A DNA stretch of 52,712 bases from 2-01-FULL-39-33 sp964361645 (lineage in GTDB: Bacteria > Patescibacteriota > Patescibacteriia > 2-01-FULL-39-33). Location of the stretch: positions 1 to 52,712 of the forward strand of contig CAYIBK010000006.1 in the NCBI GenBank assembly GCA_964361645.1. Direction: 5' to 3'. Positions within the stretch are counted from its first letter, which is position 1, and each line of letters opens with the position of its first letter. This document shows positions 1 to 6,604 of the stretch, piece by piece. The notes under the pieces are model-generated. The model worked only from the letters and a program-made list of their open reading frames with translations. It did not search any database and had not been told where the DNA came from. Position numbers and translations under genes: made by a program.

Positions 1-351
1 AAGCTGTACGTCGGAAACCTCCCCTACACAACCGGCGAGGCGGAGCTCGAGCAGCTCTTTGGCCGGTTCGGCGCGGTCGAATCCGTGCGCGTCATGCGCG
101 ACATGGCGACGGGCCGGCCGCGGGGCTTTGCGTTTGTCGAAATGGCGACGGTCGAAGAAGCCCAGGCCGCCGCGAGTCAGTTGAACGAAACGCAGCTCGA
201 AGGACGAACGCTCGCCGTCAACGAGGCGCGTCCGAAGCCGGAGCACTCCGGCGGTGGCGGCGGCGGCGTCGGCCGGCGCGGCGGTGGTGGTGGTGGCGGC
301 GGCGGCGGTGGCGAAGGCGGCGAAGGCGGCGATGAAGCTGGCGGTGAATAA
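1..351 (+). CDS. RRM-type RNA-binding protein, 5'-partial, probably from another organism
   Basis: The frame is open from base 1 and encodes 116 residues. It contains one RNA recognition motif with RNP2 (KLYVGNL, residues 1-7) and RNP1 (RGFAFVEM, about 40-47), followed by a glycine-rich tail. This is the layout of small bacterial glycine-rich RNA-binding proteins, which bind single-stranded RNA. The first residues of the protein are off the window. Base composition is extremely G+C-rich up to about 345 and then drops abruptly to the A+T-rich composition of the rest, exactly where the tail ends. I therefore infer that this fragment is joined to the contig by a chimeric assembly through GGC repeats, and that the apparent stop codon belongs to the other side of the junction. 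The domain call is secure; membership of this genome is doubtful. Confidence 0.75.
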   Translation, partial: KLYVGNLPYTTGEAELEQLFGRFGAVESVRVMRDMATGRPRGFAFVEMATVEEAQAAASQLNETQLEGRTLAVNEARPKPEHSGGGGGGVGRRGGGGGGGGGGGEGGEGGDEAGGE

Positions 352-780
352 CAATTTAGTGGTATACCCATTTCTTGTTTCCATCATTATCGTGTCCAAA
401 TTTGACATTAACATTAATATAATAGCTATTAAGCCAAGTATGACATAATAGGCAACTTGGGGTTTGTCTTCCACGATGCCGATTTTGTGGCTGGTTTGAA
501 TCTGGCCATTTTCAAAAACTATCACCTTGTTATATTTTTTAGTTGGTGCTATATGCCAGAAATCAATTCTTTTAGAAGTGCCAATTAAAGTGTCAATTGG
601 CACTTCTACGCCCGGATTGTTTAGGGCGGTAGTTTCTTCTTCGCTAAGGAGGCGCCAAGTTTGTGGTTTTTCCATCAATTTTACTTCACCTGATTCATTG
701 ATTAACATTACTTCTTTGGTTTCAGACATTGCTGAAGCCGATAATACCAGTACTACCAAGAAAATCAAATAAGCTTTCAT
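351..780 (-). CDS. Predicted exported/membrane protein, C-terminus lost at contig junction
   Basis: This minus-strand frame starts at 780 and stays open to base 1, but only the part down to about 345-351 has native composition. It begins with a basic start and a hydrophobic signal (MKAYLIFLVVLVLSASA). A soluble stretch of about 90 residues follows, then a membrane segment (YYVILGLIAIILMLM). An AAGGA ribosome-binding site lies about 10 nt before the ATG, and a TTGACA/TATAAT promoter sits at 840-868. I recognise no family. The remaining sequence downstream is Ala/Thr-rich only because it reads the complement of the G+C-rich RRM gene, so the true C-terminus is unknown. Confidence 0.55.
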
Positions 781-839
781 TTTGCGGTGTCCTTTTTAGT
801 GAGAATTAGGTTGTTAATGTCCAAATTACTTGACCTGTA

Positions 840-868
840 ATTATATCATATCTAATATTTTTTGTCAA
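840..868 (-). promoter_or_regulatory. Sigma70-type promoter for the 780 minus-strand gene
   Basis: On the minus strand TTGACA (863-868) and TATAAT (840-845) are separated by 17 bp, a perfect consensus. It lies about 60 bp before the start codon at 780. Confidence 0.7.
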
Positions 869-1094
869 GCCCTATATCCTACATTAGAATTTAAGAAAAC
901 ACAAAATATCAATAAATAACCAAGTAAACTACTATGCCCTTACGGACATAGCATTTTACAATTCAATCTTGGCTTGTCTGCTGTCTTCTTGATTAAATTT
1001 TCTATTTTTGTCATCCCCGGAATGACAAATAAAGGAAGACAGTGAAAATACTTCATCTATGGTCTAACGTCTATAGTATTTCGTGGGTGAAATA
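869..1094. other. Intergenic stretch with two small palindromes, no gene seen
   Basis: There is no credible reading frame here. Two hairpins are visible. One is at 935-954 (CTATG/CATAG arms). The other is at 1008-1028 (TTGTCAT/ATGACAA arms around CCCCGGA) and looks like a relic of the GTCATTCC-type dispersed palindromes common in bacteria. Confidence 0.5.
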
Positions 1095-1100
1095 AAAAAA

Positions 1101-1122
1101 CCGTTGCTTTTTCTAGCAACGG
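1101..1122 (-). terminator. Rho-independent terminator of the 1195-1530 gene
   Basis: The stem is CCGTTGCT/AGCAACGG, followed on the minus strand by a run of seven T (complement of 1094-1100). Confidence 0.75.
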
Positions 1123-1194
1123 TCGTATTTTCTTAAAAGATGTAACGCATTCCTTGCTTGTGGACTATTGTACATAGGTACGGTTTTCATTTAT

Positions 1195-1530
1195 TTAATC
1201 CTCTTCGCATTTGGGGATACCTTTGATTTGGCCCAAGCCATTTATAGTAATGGTATATGGAAAAATATCATCACACAATCTCTCAATATCTTCATGGGCG
1301 CATTCTTTCGCCTCTTCCTTGGTATTGAAGAAAAATGGAAAAGCACTGCCATCGCCATTATTGCTTACAAAAACTTGAAATTTCAATTTAATCTTGGCTT
1401 CTTCTGGTTTGGTTAGCTGTTCTACTAGTTTGATTATGTCATTGGAGACTTCATCCTCAGATCCCAAATCAGCCGATAAAAAAGATAAAATCATATCCCT
1501 TTCCCAATCTTCCAACTGAAGCAAGGTCAT
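1195..1530 (-). CDS. Hypothetical 111-residue acidic protein
   Basis: This is a complete single-gene transcription unit. It has a promoter at 1572-1600, an AGGAGAAA ribosome-binding site before the ATG, and a terminator at 1101-1122. The protein is acidic and soluble, with no signal or membrane segment. The N-terminal third looks helical (DWERDMILSFLSADLG) and the centre has alternating hydrophobic residues typical of beta strands. There are two or three scattered Cys but no metal motif. I do not recognise the family. The strong signals around it support a real gene. Confidence 0.65.
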   Translation of the reverse strand: MTLLQLEDWERDMILSFLSADLGSEDEVSNDIIKLVEQLTKPEEAKIKLKFQVFVSNNGDGSAFPFFFNTKEEAKECAHEDIERLCDDIFPYTITINGLGQIKGIPKCEED

Positions 1531-1571
1531 AGTTTTTCTCCTGTTTGTTACAGGTTCTAATTCAACTTATT

Positions 1572-1600
1572 ATCTTACAACACCAGTTCGAAAATGTCAA
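1572..1600 (-). promoter_or_regulatory. Promoter of the 1195-1530 gene
   Basis: TTGACA (1595-1600) and TAAGAT (1572-1577) are on the minus strand with a 17-bp spacer. Confidence 0.65.
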
Positions 1601-1636
1601 GGGATATAATATATAACATATAAGATATTGTCATGG

Positions 1637-1766
1637 GTCATTGCGAGGAGTTCGCTTTTTAGCGAACGACGCGGCAATTCCATTTGATATAGCTATAAGA
1701 TTGCTTCGCGCCTCGCAATGACGGTACCTAAACCATGAGATTGCTTCACTGTGTTCGCAATGACGG
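1637..1766. repeat. REP-like GTCATTGCGAGG dispersed palindromic element
   Basis: Copies of GTCATTGCGAGG and its complement (CCTCGCAATGAC) alternate with AAGATTGCTTCGC-type inner arms, forming at least three half-units in 130 bp. Related copies lie at 2401-2548. Reading through them gives RHCEHSEAIS-like peptides, a familiar artefact of this repeat family, so the overlapping frames are not genes. No gene lies between 1531 and 1866. Confidence 0.75.
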
Positions 1767-1808
1767 TTATGATGGCGATCAAATTCATAATTAAAGATAA
1801 AAGAAAAA

Positions 1809-1831
1809 ACCGCCACTTTACATCGCGACGG
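1809..1831 (-). terminator. Terminator of the 1867-2259 gene
   Basis: On the minus strand a CCGTCGC/GTGGCGG stem (with G-T pairs) is followed by a T-rich run (complement of 1803-1809). Confidence 0.65.
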
Positions 1832-1866
1832 TTGAACTTGGTGTTTTAAGAGAATTGGTTATGACC

Positions 1867-2259
1867 TTAGTGACTAGGGATTACTGGAAATGGTCTAAGG
1901 CTATAATCGTTTTGTACCTTGACCGTGCCCTTGACCGGTTCCTTGTTTAGCTTAAACAAGCGGAATTGGCCATCTGATAGCTGTATCAAAGTAATATAAA
2001 CAGGTGATTCGGGATGGCTATTATTAATAGTGGGTGTGGTATAAACCATTTCACAAACTTCGTTGGCTTGCAGATCATCAGTGAAAGCCGGATAACCTGA
2101 ATTAAACTTTATCAAACCGAGTGAATAAAACACTTGACTAATAATTATCAAAACTATTCCAGGAATAATCATTTGACCATCTTTTGTTTTGGCACTTAAG
2201 ATTATACAGCTAATTCCAATTATTGAAATTATAGCCGACAAACTAAAAAATAATAACAT
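1867..2259 (-). CDS. Two-helix membrane protein with soluble C-terminal domain, unknown function
   Basis: The start is placed at 2259 rather than the longer frame's 2355, because AGGAGAAAG sits 5-6 nt before this ATG. The product is then 130 residues. Two hydrophobic helices come first (LLFFSLSAIISIIGISCIIL and IIPGIVLIIISQVFYSLGLI). A domain of about 75 residues follows, with alternating hydrophobic residues that suggests a small beta barrel (VYITLIQLSDGQFRLFKL). No known family is recognised. A terminator follows at 1809-1831. The topology suggests an inner-membrane anchor with the C-terminal domain on one face. Confidence 0.6.
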   Translation of the reverse strand: MLLFFSLSAIISIIGISCIILSAKTKDGQMIIPGIVLIIISQVFYSLGLIKFNSGYPAFTDDLQANEVCEMVYTTPTINNSHPESPVYITLIQLSDGQFRLFKLNKEPVKGTVKVQNDYSLRPFPVIPSH

Positions 2260-2400
2260 TCTTCTTTCTCCTTGTTTTTGCCTACTTTCGTAGCATGATT
2301 TTTTATGGAAAGGGCGAAAATATCTCCATTGATACGGCCGAATTATCAGCCGCACGGATGGGTATATTTTATATTGTCATGGCGAGTTCTTTTATTTTCC

Positions 2401-2548
2401 GTCATTGCGAACGAAGTGAAGCAATCTTATTTGAAATAAACATAAGATTGCTTCGGTCGCTTGAACTCCCTCGCAATGACGAATGTGGGCGGACTCACTC
2501 GCAATGGCGGTACATAAACCAGGTGATTACTTCTCCGCCATGGGCGGA
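2401..2548. repeat. REP-like palindromic repeat pair plus TCCGCCATGGGCGGA palindrome
   Basis: A GTCATTGCGA...GCAATCTTAT unit is followed, 11 bp later, by its inverted partner ATAAGATTGCTTCG...TCGCAATGAC, giving an ~80-bp imperfect hairpin (2401-2480). A partial unit and a 15-bp TCCGCC/GGCGGA palindrome (2534-2548) follow. The latter shares its arms with the palindrome inserted in murD at 15806-15835. The element occupies most of the 2260-2590 intergenic gap. Confidence 0.7.
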
Positions 2549-2590
2549 TCGCAATGACAGTAAAAGCAGCTCGCTATAACATCATGTTTA

Positions 2591-3739
2591 TTATTTCAAG
2601 TTCACACAGGCTAATTTAGTTGTAAACATCGGTTTAAACGGCTGTTTATACAAACCAATTGTCTGATTGATAATATTACTCCAATCATATTCTTGGTCAA
2701 CAATTTTTTTGGCTAACAGGGCATCGCTTTTTATTTTGTCGGCATTATTTAGGGCAAATTCCAATTTTTGGGCTAAGTCAGCTGAATTTTTATTTTTAAA
2801 ACTCATAGTTAGTTTACCAGCCACTTCCATATTCTCTTCTATATCGCTGACAATAGTGGGCAAGCCGTAAGAGATTGATTCTAGTAAAGCAATAGACAAT
2901 CCTTCTGCTTCTGACGGCTGAACAAACAAATAAGCATTTTCAAATAAAGCTTTTAAGTTGCCGTTAGTTTGTTCGCCCACAAAAATTATATTTTTATTAC
3001 CAGTAGCTAATTGTTTTAGTTCTTTAACATATTCATAGGTGTTAGCGCCCTCGCCGGCAATAACTAATTTTTTGTCGGTTTGGATTTTATTATAAGCTTC
3101 AATTAAAGTGTGGATACCTTTGTGTCTCACTAATCTAGAGGCGGTAAAAATATAATTATCTTTAACTAAGCCATATTCATTTAAGATATCAATATTGGCT
3201 TCGTCTTGGCTTAAACTGACGCCATTGGGGATATAGACAGTTGATTTATCAAACCTGTATTCACAATATTTTTTTAAGGTTTTAGAAACAGTGATGGTTT
3301 GATGAGGAAATTTACAAGCTGATCGCTCTCCTATAGCCAACATTAATTTAGCAAACCAATTCCATTTTTGGTGCTTTCTGTCTAAGCAGTGGAAGGTGGC
3401 TACAACTTTTGTTTTAGGCTTAAAAATTCTAGGGATCCAAGAGAGTAAAGACGGCCCCACGCCATGATAATGGATAATGTCGTAATTTTGAAATAAGGCA
3501 TGGAGGGTAGAGATAAAAGTGTGGCTGATAGCATCCAGATTTTTGGTATTAAGAGAAGGCAAATTTATCAGCTTAACATTTTTATATTTTTTGGCATTTT
3601 GGCCCGAATAATAGGGTCGGCTGTAAACAGATATATCAAAACCAGCTTCAGCCAATCTGGTGCTAAGCTCTTCAACGTGTCTTTCGATTCCGCCCTGTTT
3701 GGCAGGAATGCCTTTTTGTCCAATTAAAGCTATTTTCAT
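2591..3739 (-). CDS. Glycosyltransferase family 4 protein
   Basis: A 382-residue GT-B fold glycosyltransferase. The N-terminal acceptor half starts with GQKGIPAKQGGIERHVEEL, the glycine-rich loop typical of GT4 enzymes. The C-terminal half has the nucleotide-sugar binding signature around residue 280 (EAEGLSIALLES, the E-x7-E motif). It is expected to act at the inner face of the membrane, adding a sugar to a lipid-linked glycan; donor and acceptor cannot be told from sequence. It is monocistronic with its own promoter at 3760-3788 and stands apart from the polysaccharide operon at 5811-12990, separated by the inverted-repeat cassette. It was probably once contiguous with that operon (inference). 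Confidence 0.88.
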   Translation of the reverse strand: MKIALIGQKGIPAKQGGIERHVEELSTRLAEAGFDISVYSRPYYSGQNAKKYKNVKLINLPSLNTKNLDAISHTFISTLHALFQNYDIIHYHGVGPSLLSWIPRIFKPKTKVVATFHCLDRKHQKWNWFAKLMLAIGERSACKFPHQTITVSKTLKKYCEYRFDKSTVYIPNGVSLSQDEANIDILNEYGLVKDNYIFTASRLVRHKGIHTLIEAYNKIQTDKKLVIAGEGANTYEYVKELKQLATGNKNIIFVGEQTNGNLKALFENAYLFVQPSEAEGLSIALLESISYGLPTIVSDIEENMEVAGKLTMSFKNKNSADLAQKLEFALNNADKIKSDALLAKKIVDQEYDWSNIINQTIGLYKQPFKPMFTTKLACVNLK

Positions 3740-3759
3740 ATTCTTTTATATAACACTAT

Positions 3760-3788
3760 ATTTTAGCAAAAATAATGATCTTTGTCAA
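3760..3788 (-). promoter_or_regulatory. Promoter of the GT4 gene
   Basis: TTGACA (3783-3788), a 17-bp spacer ending in GC, and TAAAAT (3760-3765) on the minus strand. Confidence 0.7.
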
Positions 3789-3816
3789 TAGCTAAAGAAT
3801 TAAAATAATTTGCTAA

Positions 3817-3895
3817 ACCCAGCACCACTTTTTGTTTAATTTAAGCTAAATAAACAATAACTAACACTTATAAATCTAAAAAAGTGGTGCTGGGT
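3817..3895. repeat. 79-bp inverted repeat, copy A (left end of lipoprotein cassette)
   Basis: It begins ACCCAGCACCAC and ends GTGGTGCTGGGT, so it is itself terminally inverted. The reverse complement of copy B at 5724-5802 matches it at 77 of 79 positions, and weaker similarity continues about 20 bp on both sides. The two copies bracket a single gene (3967-5544). Confidence 0.85.
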
Positions 3896-3912
3896 AAAAT
3901 AAGCAAAAAAAT

Positions 3913-3940
3913 AGGCAGAAATTCTTGCGAATTCCTGCCT
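3913..3940 (-). terminator. Terminator of the lipoprotein gene
   Basis: The stem AGGCAG..AATTC / GAATT..CTGCCT is followed on the minus strand by a T-run (complement of 3904-3911). Confidence 0.75.
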
Positions 3941-3966
3941 GTGAATTTTTCTTTAAGAAAGAACGA

Positions 3967-5544
3967 TTAAAGTGTGGATACATCCACTTGGAAAGCCGTC
4001 AATCCATCGGCGGTTACCAGCGGTACAAGTTGTCCGTTGATTTTGACCACCATAGTCTCTGGTGGGATATAGCCTCCGCTGGTGGCGCTGGAGACTACAC
4101 CAAAGCGCAAAATATTGGGACGGAATTTATTCACTGTACCATTGGCGTTGCCACTAGTAACAGCGAAAGTTTGGCGTTCAACCCAAGGAGACCCACCGGT
4201 CTGATGATACAGTTCCAAACCAATTACTCCCGGATTGGCATTAGTTGCGGCCAGACTCAAAGAGTTGCCGTTCCATGCGAGGTCGATATGAATCAACCCA
4301 CCAGGATCGGCTTCATTGGTAAACACCGCTATCACTGAAACATCGCTATTCATGGTAACTACACCAGGGTTAATAGTTGAACCAACACCATTAACCGTCC
4401 AGTGATCGAAAGTCCAACCAGAAGCCGGAGTTGCCGTGATGGTCACTTGCGTGCCAGCAGGGTAAGTGCCAGCACCAGTCGTGGTGCCTGATCCTTGAGT
4501 GGTCATGGTGAGCACGTAGTTGGCCGGGGCTACTTGCGTAAACACTGCTACCACTGCCACATCGCTGTCCATCGAGACATTACCTGGATTGTTATTGGCA
4601 GTCGTGCCGTTAACCATCCAGTGGTGGAAAGTCCAACCTGTTGCCGGAGTTGCCGTGATGGTCACTTGCGTGCCAGCGGCGTATGTTCCAGCACCAGTTG
4701 CTGTGCCTGATCCTTGCGTGGTCATGGACAAAACATAACTACCCTCGTTACCGGGATCATTAATGTCGAACGGGTCACTACCCATTCCAAAGATTTCTTC
4801 GCAATCGGTGTAACCGTCGTGATCAAAATCGTCAGAAGTCGGATGAAGACCCCAGGCCATCTCTTCACCGTTGAGGAGACAGTCCATATCGAAATTAGTG
4901 CCCCAAGATTCGGACAAATTGCCGAAGTATTTCCGTTCCCAGGAGTCTGGCAGACTGTCGCCGTCGGCGTCATAGCCTTCTTCGGGGTAAAGGAAATATT
5001 CGAAATCACCGGCGGAAGTCTCTTGAATCACTTGGCAATTTAAAACATTGGGGCCGAAGGGGACATTAATTTGCCAATCAGTACTTGTGTGGTGCACCAG
5101 CAAATGGGAGTTGCCAATGATAATGGCTGTGGCCAAAATCGCTGTGCCACTAACCAAGGCATGGCCAGCGCCGATAATACCCATGCCTGTCAAAAGCAAT
5201 GCTGCTTCGACGGCAACTTTATTGTTGGAAAGATTAACATAGCCATTGCTGCCAATAGTAATTTCTTCTGTTGTCTGGGTCAAATCATGATCGATAATAG
5301 TGTAGATCAAATGCGTCTCTCCGCGGTTTGATCCTGTAAAATGCATACTCACATAGCCCCTAGGCACCTCTGCTTCCCAACCGCTTTGGCTGGTGAGCTG
5401 ACTGTCAAAAGCAAAACCACCATTATCTGTTTCACGATATGAAGTAATTGTGGTTGTCGTAGTTCCTGGCTGGGGTTTAGGGCAACCCAAAAACATAACA
5501 GAAATAACAGCAAAAACCGCAAACATCGTCAAAAACCTCTTCAT
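3967..5544 (-). CDS. Secreted lipoprotein-like surface protein with calcium-binding and InlB-type repeats
   Basis: 525 residues. A signal peptide ends in a lipobox-like FLGC with Cys21, suggesting lipid anchoring. A hydrophobic Gly/Ala-rich stretch lies around 110-145. Two thrombospondin type-3-like calcium motifs follow (DADGDSLPDSWE near 192, DFDHDGYTDCEE near 236). Then come two nearly identical ~65-residue repeats (about 272-335 and 343-408; GTQVTITATPA.GWTF.HW core) of the divergent InlB B-repeat type. A C-terminal beta-rich domain ends the protein. The likely role is cell-surface adhesion or binding. The start has a GGAGGA site and a TTGACA/TAACAT promoter (5651-5679). The gene is clearly G+C-richer than all neighbours and is flanked by copies of a 79-bp inverted repeat, so recent transfer is likely. 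The ligand is unknown. Confidence 0.82.
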   Translation of the reverse strand: MKRFLTMFAVFAVISVMFLGCPKPQPGTTTTTITSYRETDNGGFAFDSQLTSQSGWEAEVPRGYVSMHFTGSNRGETHLIYTIIDHDLTQTTEEITIGSNGYVNLSNNKVAVEAALLLTGMGIIGAGHALVSGTAILATAIIIGNSHLLVHHTSTDWQINVPFGPNVLNCQVIQETSAGDFEYFLYPEEGYDADGDSLPDSWERKYFGNLSESWGTNFDMDCLLNGEEMAWGLHPTSDDFDHDGYTDCEEIFGMGSDPFDINDPGNEGSYVLSMTTQGSGTATGAGTYAAGTQVTITATPATGWTFHHWMVNGTTANNNPGNVSMDSDVAVVAVFTQVAPANYVLTMTTQGSGTTTGAGTYPAGTQVTITATPASGWTFDHWTVNGVGSTINPGVVTMNSDVSVIAVFTNEADPGGLIHIDLAWNGNSLSLAATNANPGVIGLELYHQTGGSPWVERQTFAVTSGNANGTVNKFRPNILRFGVVSSATSGGYIPPETMVVKINGQLVPLVTADGLTAFQVDVSTL

Positions 5545-5650
5545 TATTTGTCCTCCGGTTGTTTGGTTTAAACTCGTGGTGGCAATTTATCAAAATAGCC
5601 AACCACTTCTTTTGTAACGAACGAAGCAGGAACACCCCACTTAACAAGGT

Positions 5651-5679
5651 ATGTTATCATAAATCATAATAAATGTCAA
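5651..5679 (-). promoter_or_regulatory. Promoter of the lipoprotein gene
   Basis: TTGACA (5674-5679) and TAACAT (5651-5656), 17-bp spacer, minus strand. The ~105-nt 5' untranslated region is unusually long for this window. Confidence 0.6.
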
Positions 5680-5682
5680 TAC

Positions 5683-5714
5683 CAAAAAAACACCCCAATA
5701 GTGGTGTTTTTTTA
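5683..5714 (-). terminator. Terminator of the polysaccharide operon
   Basis: A self-complementary A-run plus ACACC stem pairs with GGTGT plus a T-run (about 12 bp), so it can work in both directions. It lies downstream of 5811 on the minus strand. Confidence 0.65.
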
Positions 5715-5723
5715 GCTAATTTT

Positions 5724-5802
5724 ACCCAGCACCACTTTTTTAGATTTATAAGCGTTGGTTATTGTTTATTTAGCTTAAATTAAACAAAAAGTGGTGCTGG
5801 GT
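5724..5802. repeat. 79-bp inverted repeat, copy B (right end of lipoprotein cassette)
   Basis: The partner of 3817-3895 in opposite orientation, with two mismatches across 79 bp. The same ACCCAGCACCAC/GTGGTGCTGGGT ends are present. It sits directly after the stop codon of the polysaccharide operon. Confidence 0.85.
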
Positions 5803-5810
5803 TTAGACAA

Positions 5811-6587
5811 TTATTTGATTATTATAATTCCGTCAGAATTAGCGATTTTATCGCTAATTAAATTAGTGGTTATAACTGGATTGGTGTTAATTATATTTTT
5901 CTGGGTAATTGAATCTAGGGCAGAGACTTTTATATCAGTTAATAATTGTGCCACTGATCCCATCTGGCTCTCACTGGGGGTTAATTCAACTTCAAAAGCT
6001 AAGCCGATTGTTTGTTGTTTATCGGTGGTAAATAAATTTCCCAAAGACCATTTGATTTCTTTTGAATTTATGTCATATGACATACTGTCACCCAAAGTAA
6101 CACTTGATTTACCGGTTAAAGAAATATTATCCGGCAATTTAGCTGAAACCAAAGTATTTTCTAAATCATGAGTAAAACCAGCCAAGCTGATAAATATCCA
6201 ATATTTGGTGATTACGCCCACTGTTGGTGGCAATGGACCAATGCCCAATTGTTCTCCCTCAGCCGTGTAATATCTGGCTAATGATTGTAATTTAATATCA
6301 GTTGATTTAATTATTATCGGTTCCTCGTTATCAATTTGATTATCAGTGGCAGTGGAATTAGTATTGGTATTTTGATTACTATTTTGATTATTTTCGGTGT
6401 TATTATAATTATCATTATTTTGAGTTCCCAAAACAACACCAGAATTACTAGTTGATAAATAAGTATTAACCAAGATTAAAGTTAAAATAATAACAGAGAA
6501 AAGACTATCGATAATCAAATGCCAATATCTCTTTTTATTATTTTTTTGATAATGTTTGTCCCAGCGTTTTTTTAGAAAATTTTTCAT
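5811..6587 (-). CDS. Membrane-anchored extracellular protein, last gene of polysaccharide operon
   Basis: 258 residues. A short, strongly basic cytoplasmic start is followed by one membrane helix (LIIDSLFSVIILTLILVN). Next come a low-complexity Asn/Thr/Gln linker (about 55-90) and an extracellular beta-rich domain of about 160 residues. The domain includes segments like WIFISLAGFTHDLENTLVSA and GLAFEVELTPSESQMG, which recall DUF11/CARDB-type surface modules. It starts 17 bp after the upstream gene, so it is co-transcribed with the glycosidase-like FG-GAP protein. A role in surface or S-layer attachment is inferred from context only; no enzymatic motif is visible. Confidence 0.65.
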   Translation of the reverse strand: MKNFLKKRWDKHYQKNNKKRYWHLIIDSLFSVIILTLILVNTYLSTSNSGVVLGTQNNDNYNNTENNQNSNQNTNTNSTATDNQIDNEEPIIIKSTDIKLQSLARYYTAEGEQLGIGPLPPTVGVITKYWIFISLAGFTHDLENTLVSAKLPDNISLTGKSSVTLGDSMSYDINSKEIKWSLGNLFTTDKQQTIGLAFEVELTPSESQMGSVAQLLTDIKVSALDSITQKNIINTNPVITTNLISDKIANSDGIIIIK

Positions 6588-6604
6588 ATTATTTTTTTAT
6601 TATT

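Noticed and set aside
1631..1816. Minus-strand frame with an RHCEHSEAIS-like peptide
   Set aside because: Translation of REP-like repeats, a known artefact. The plus-strand frame 2295-2579 is rejected for the same reason.
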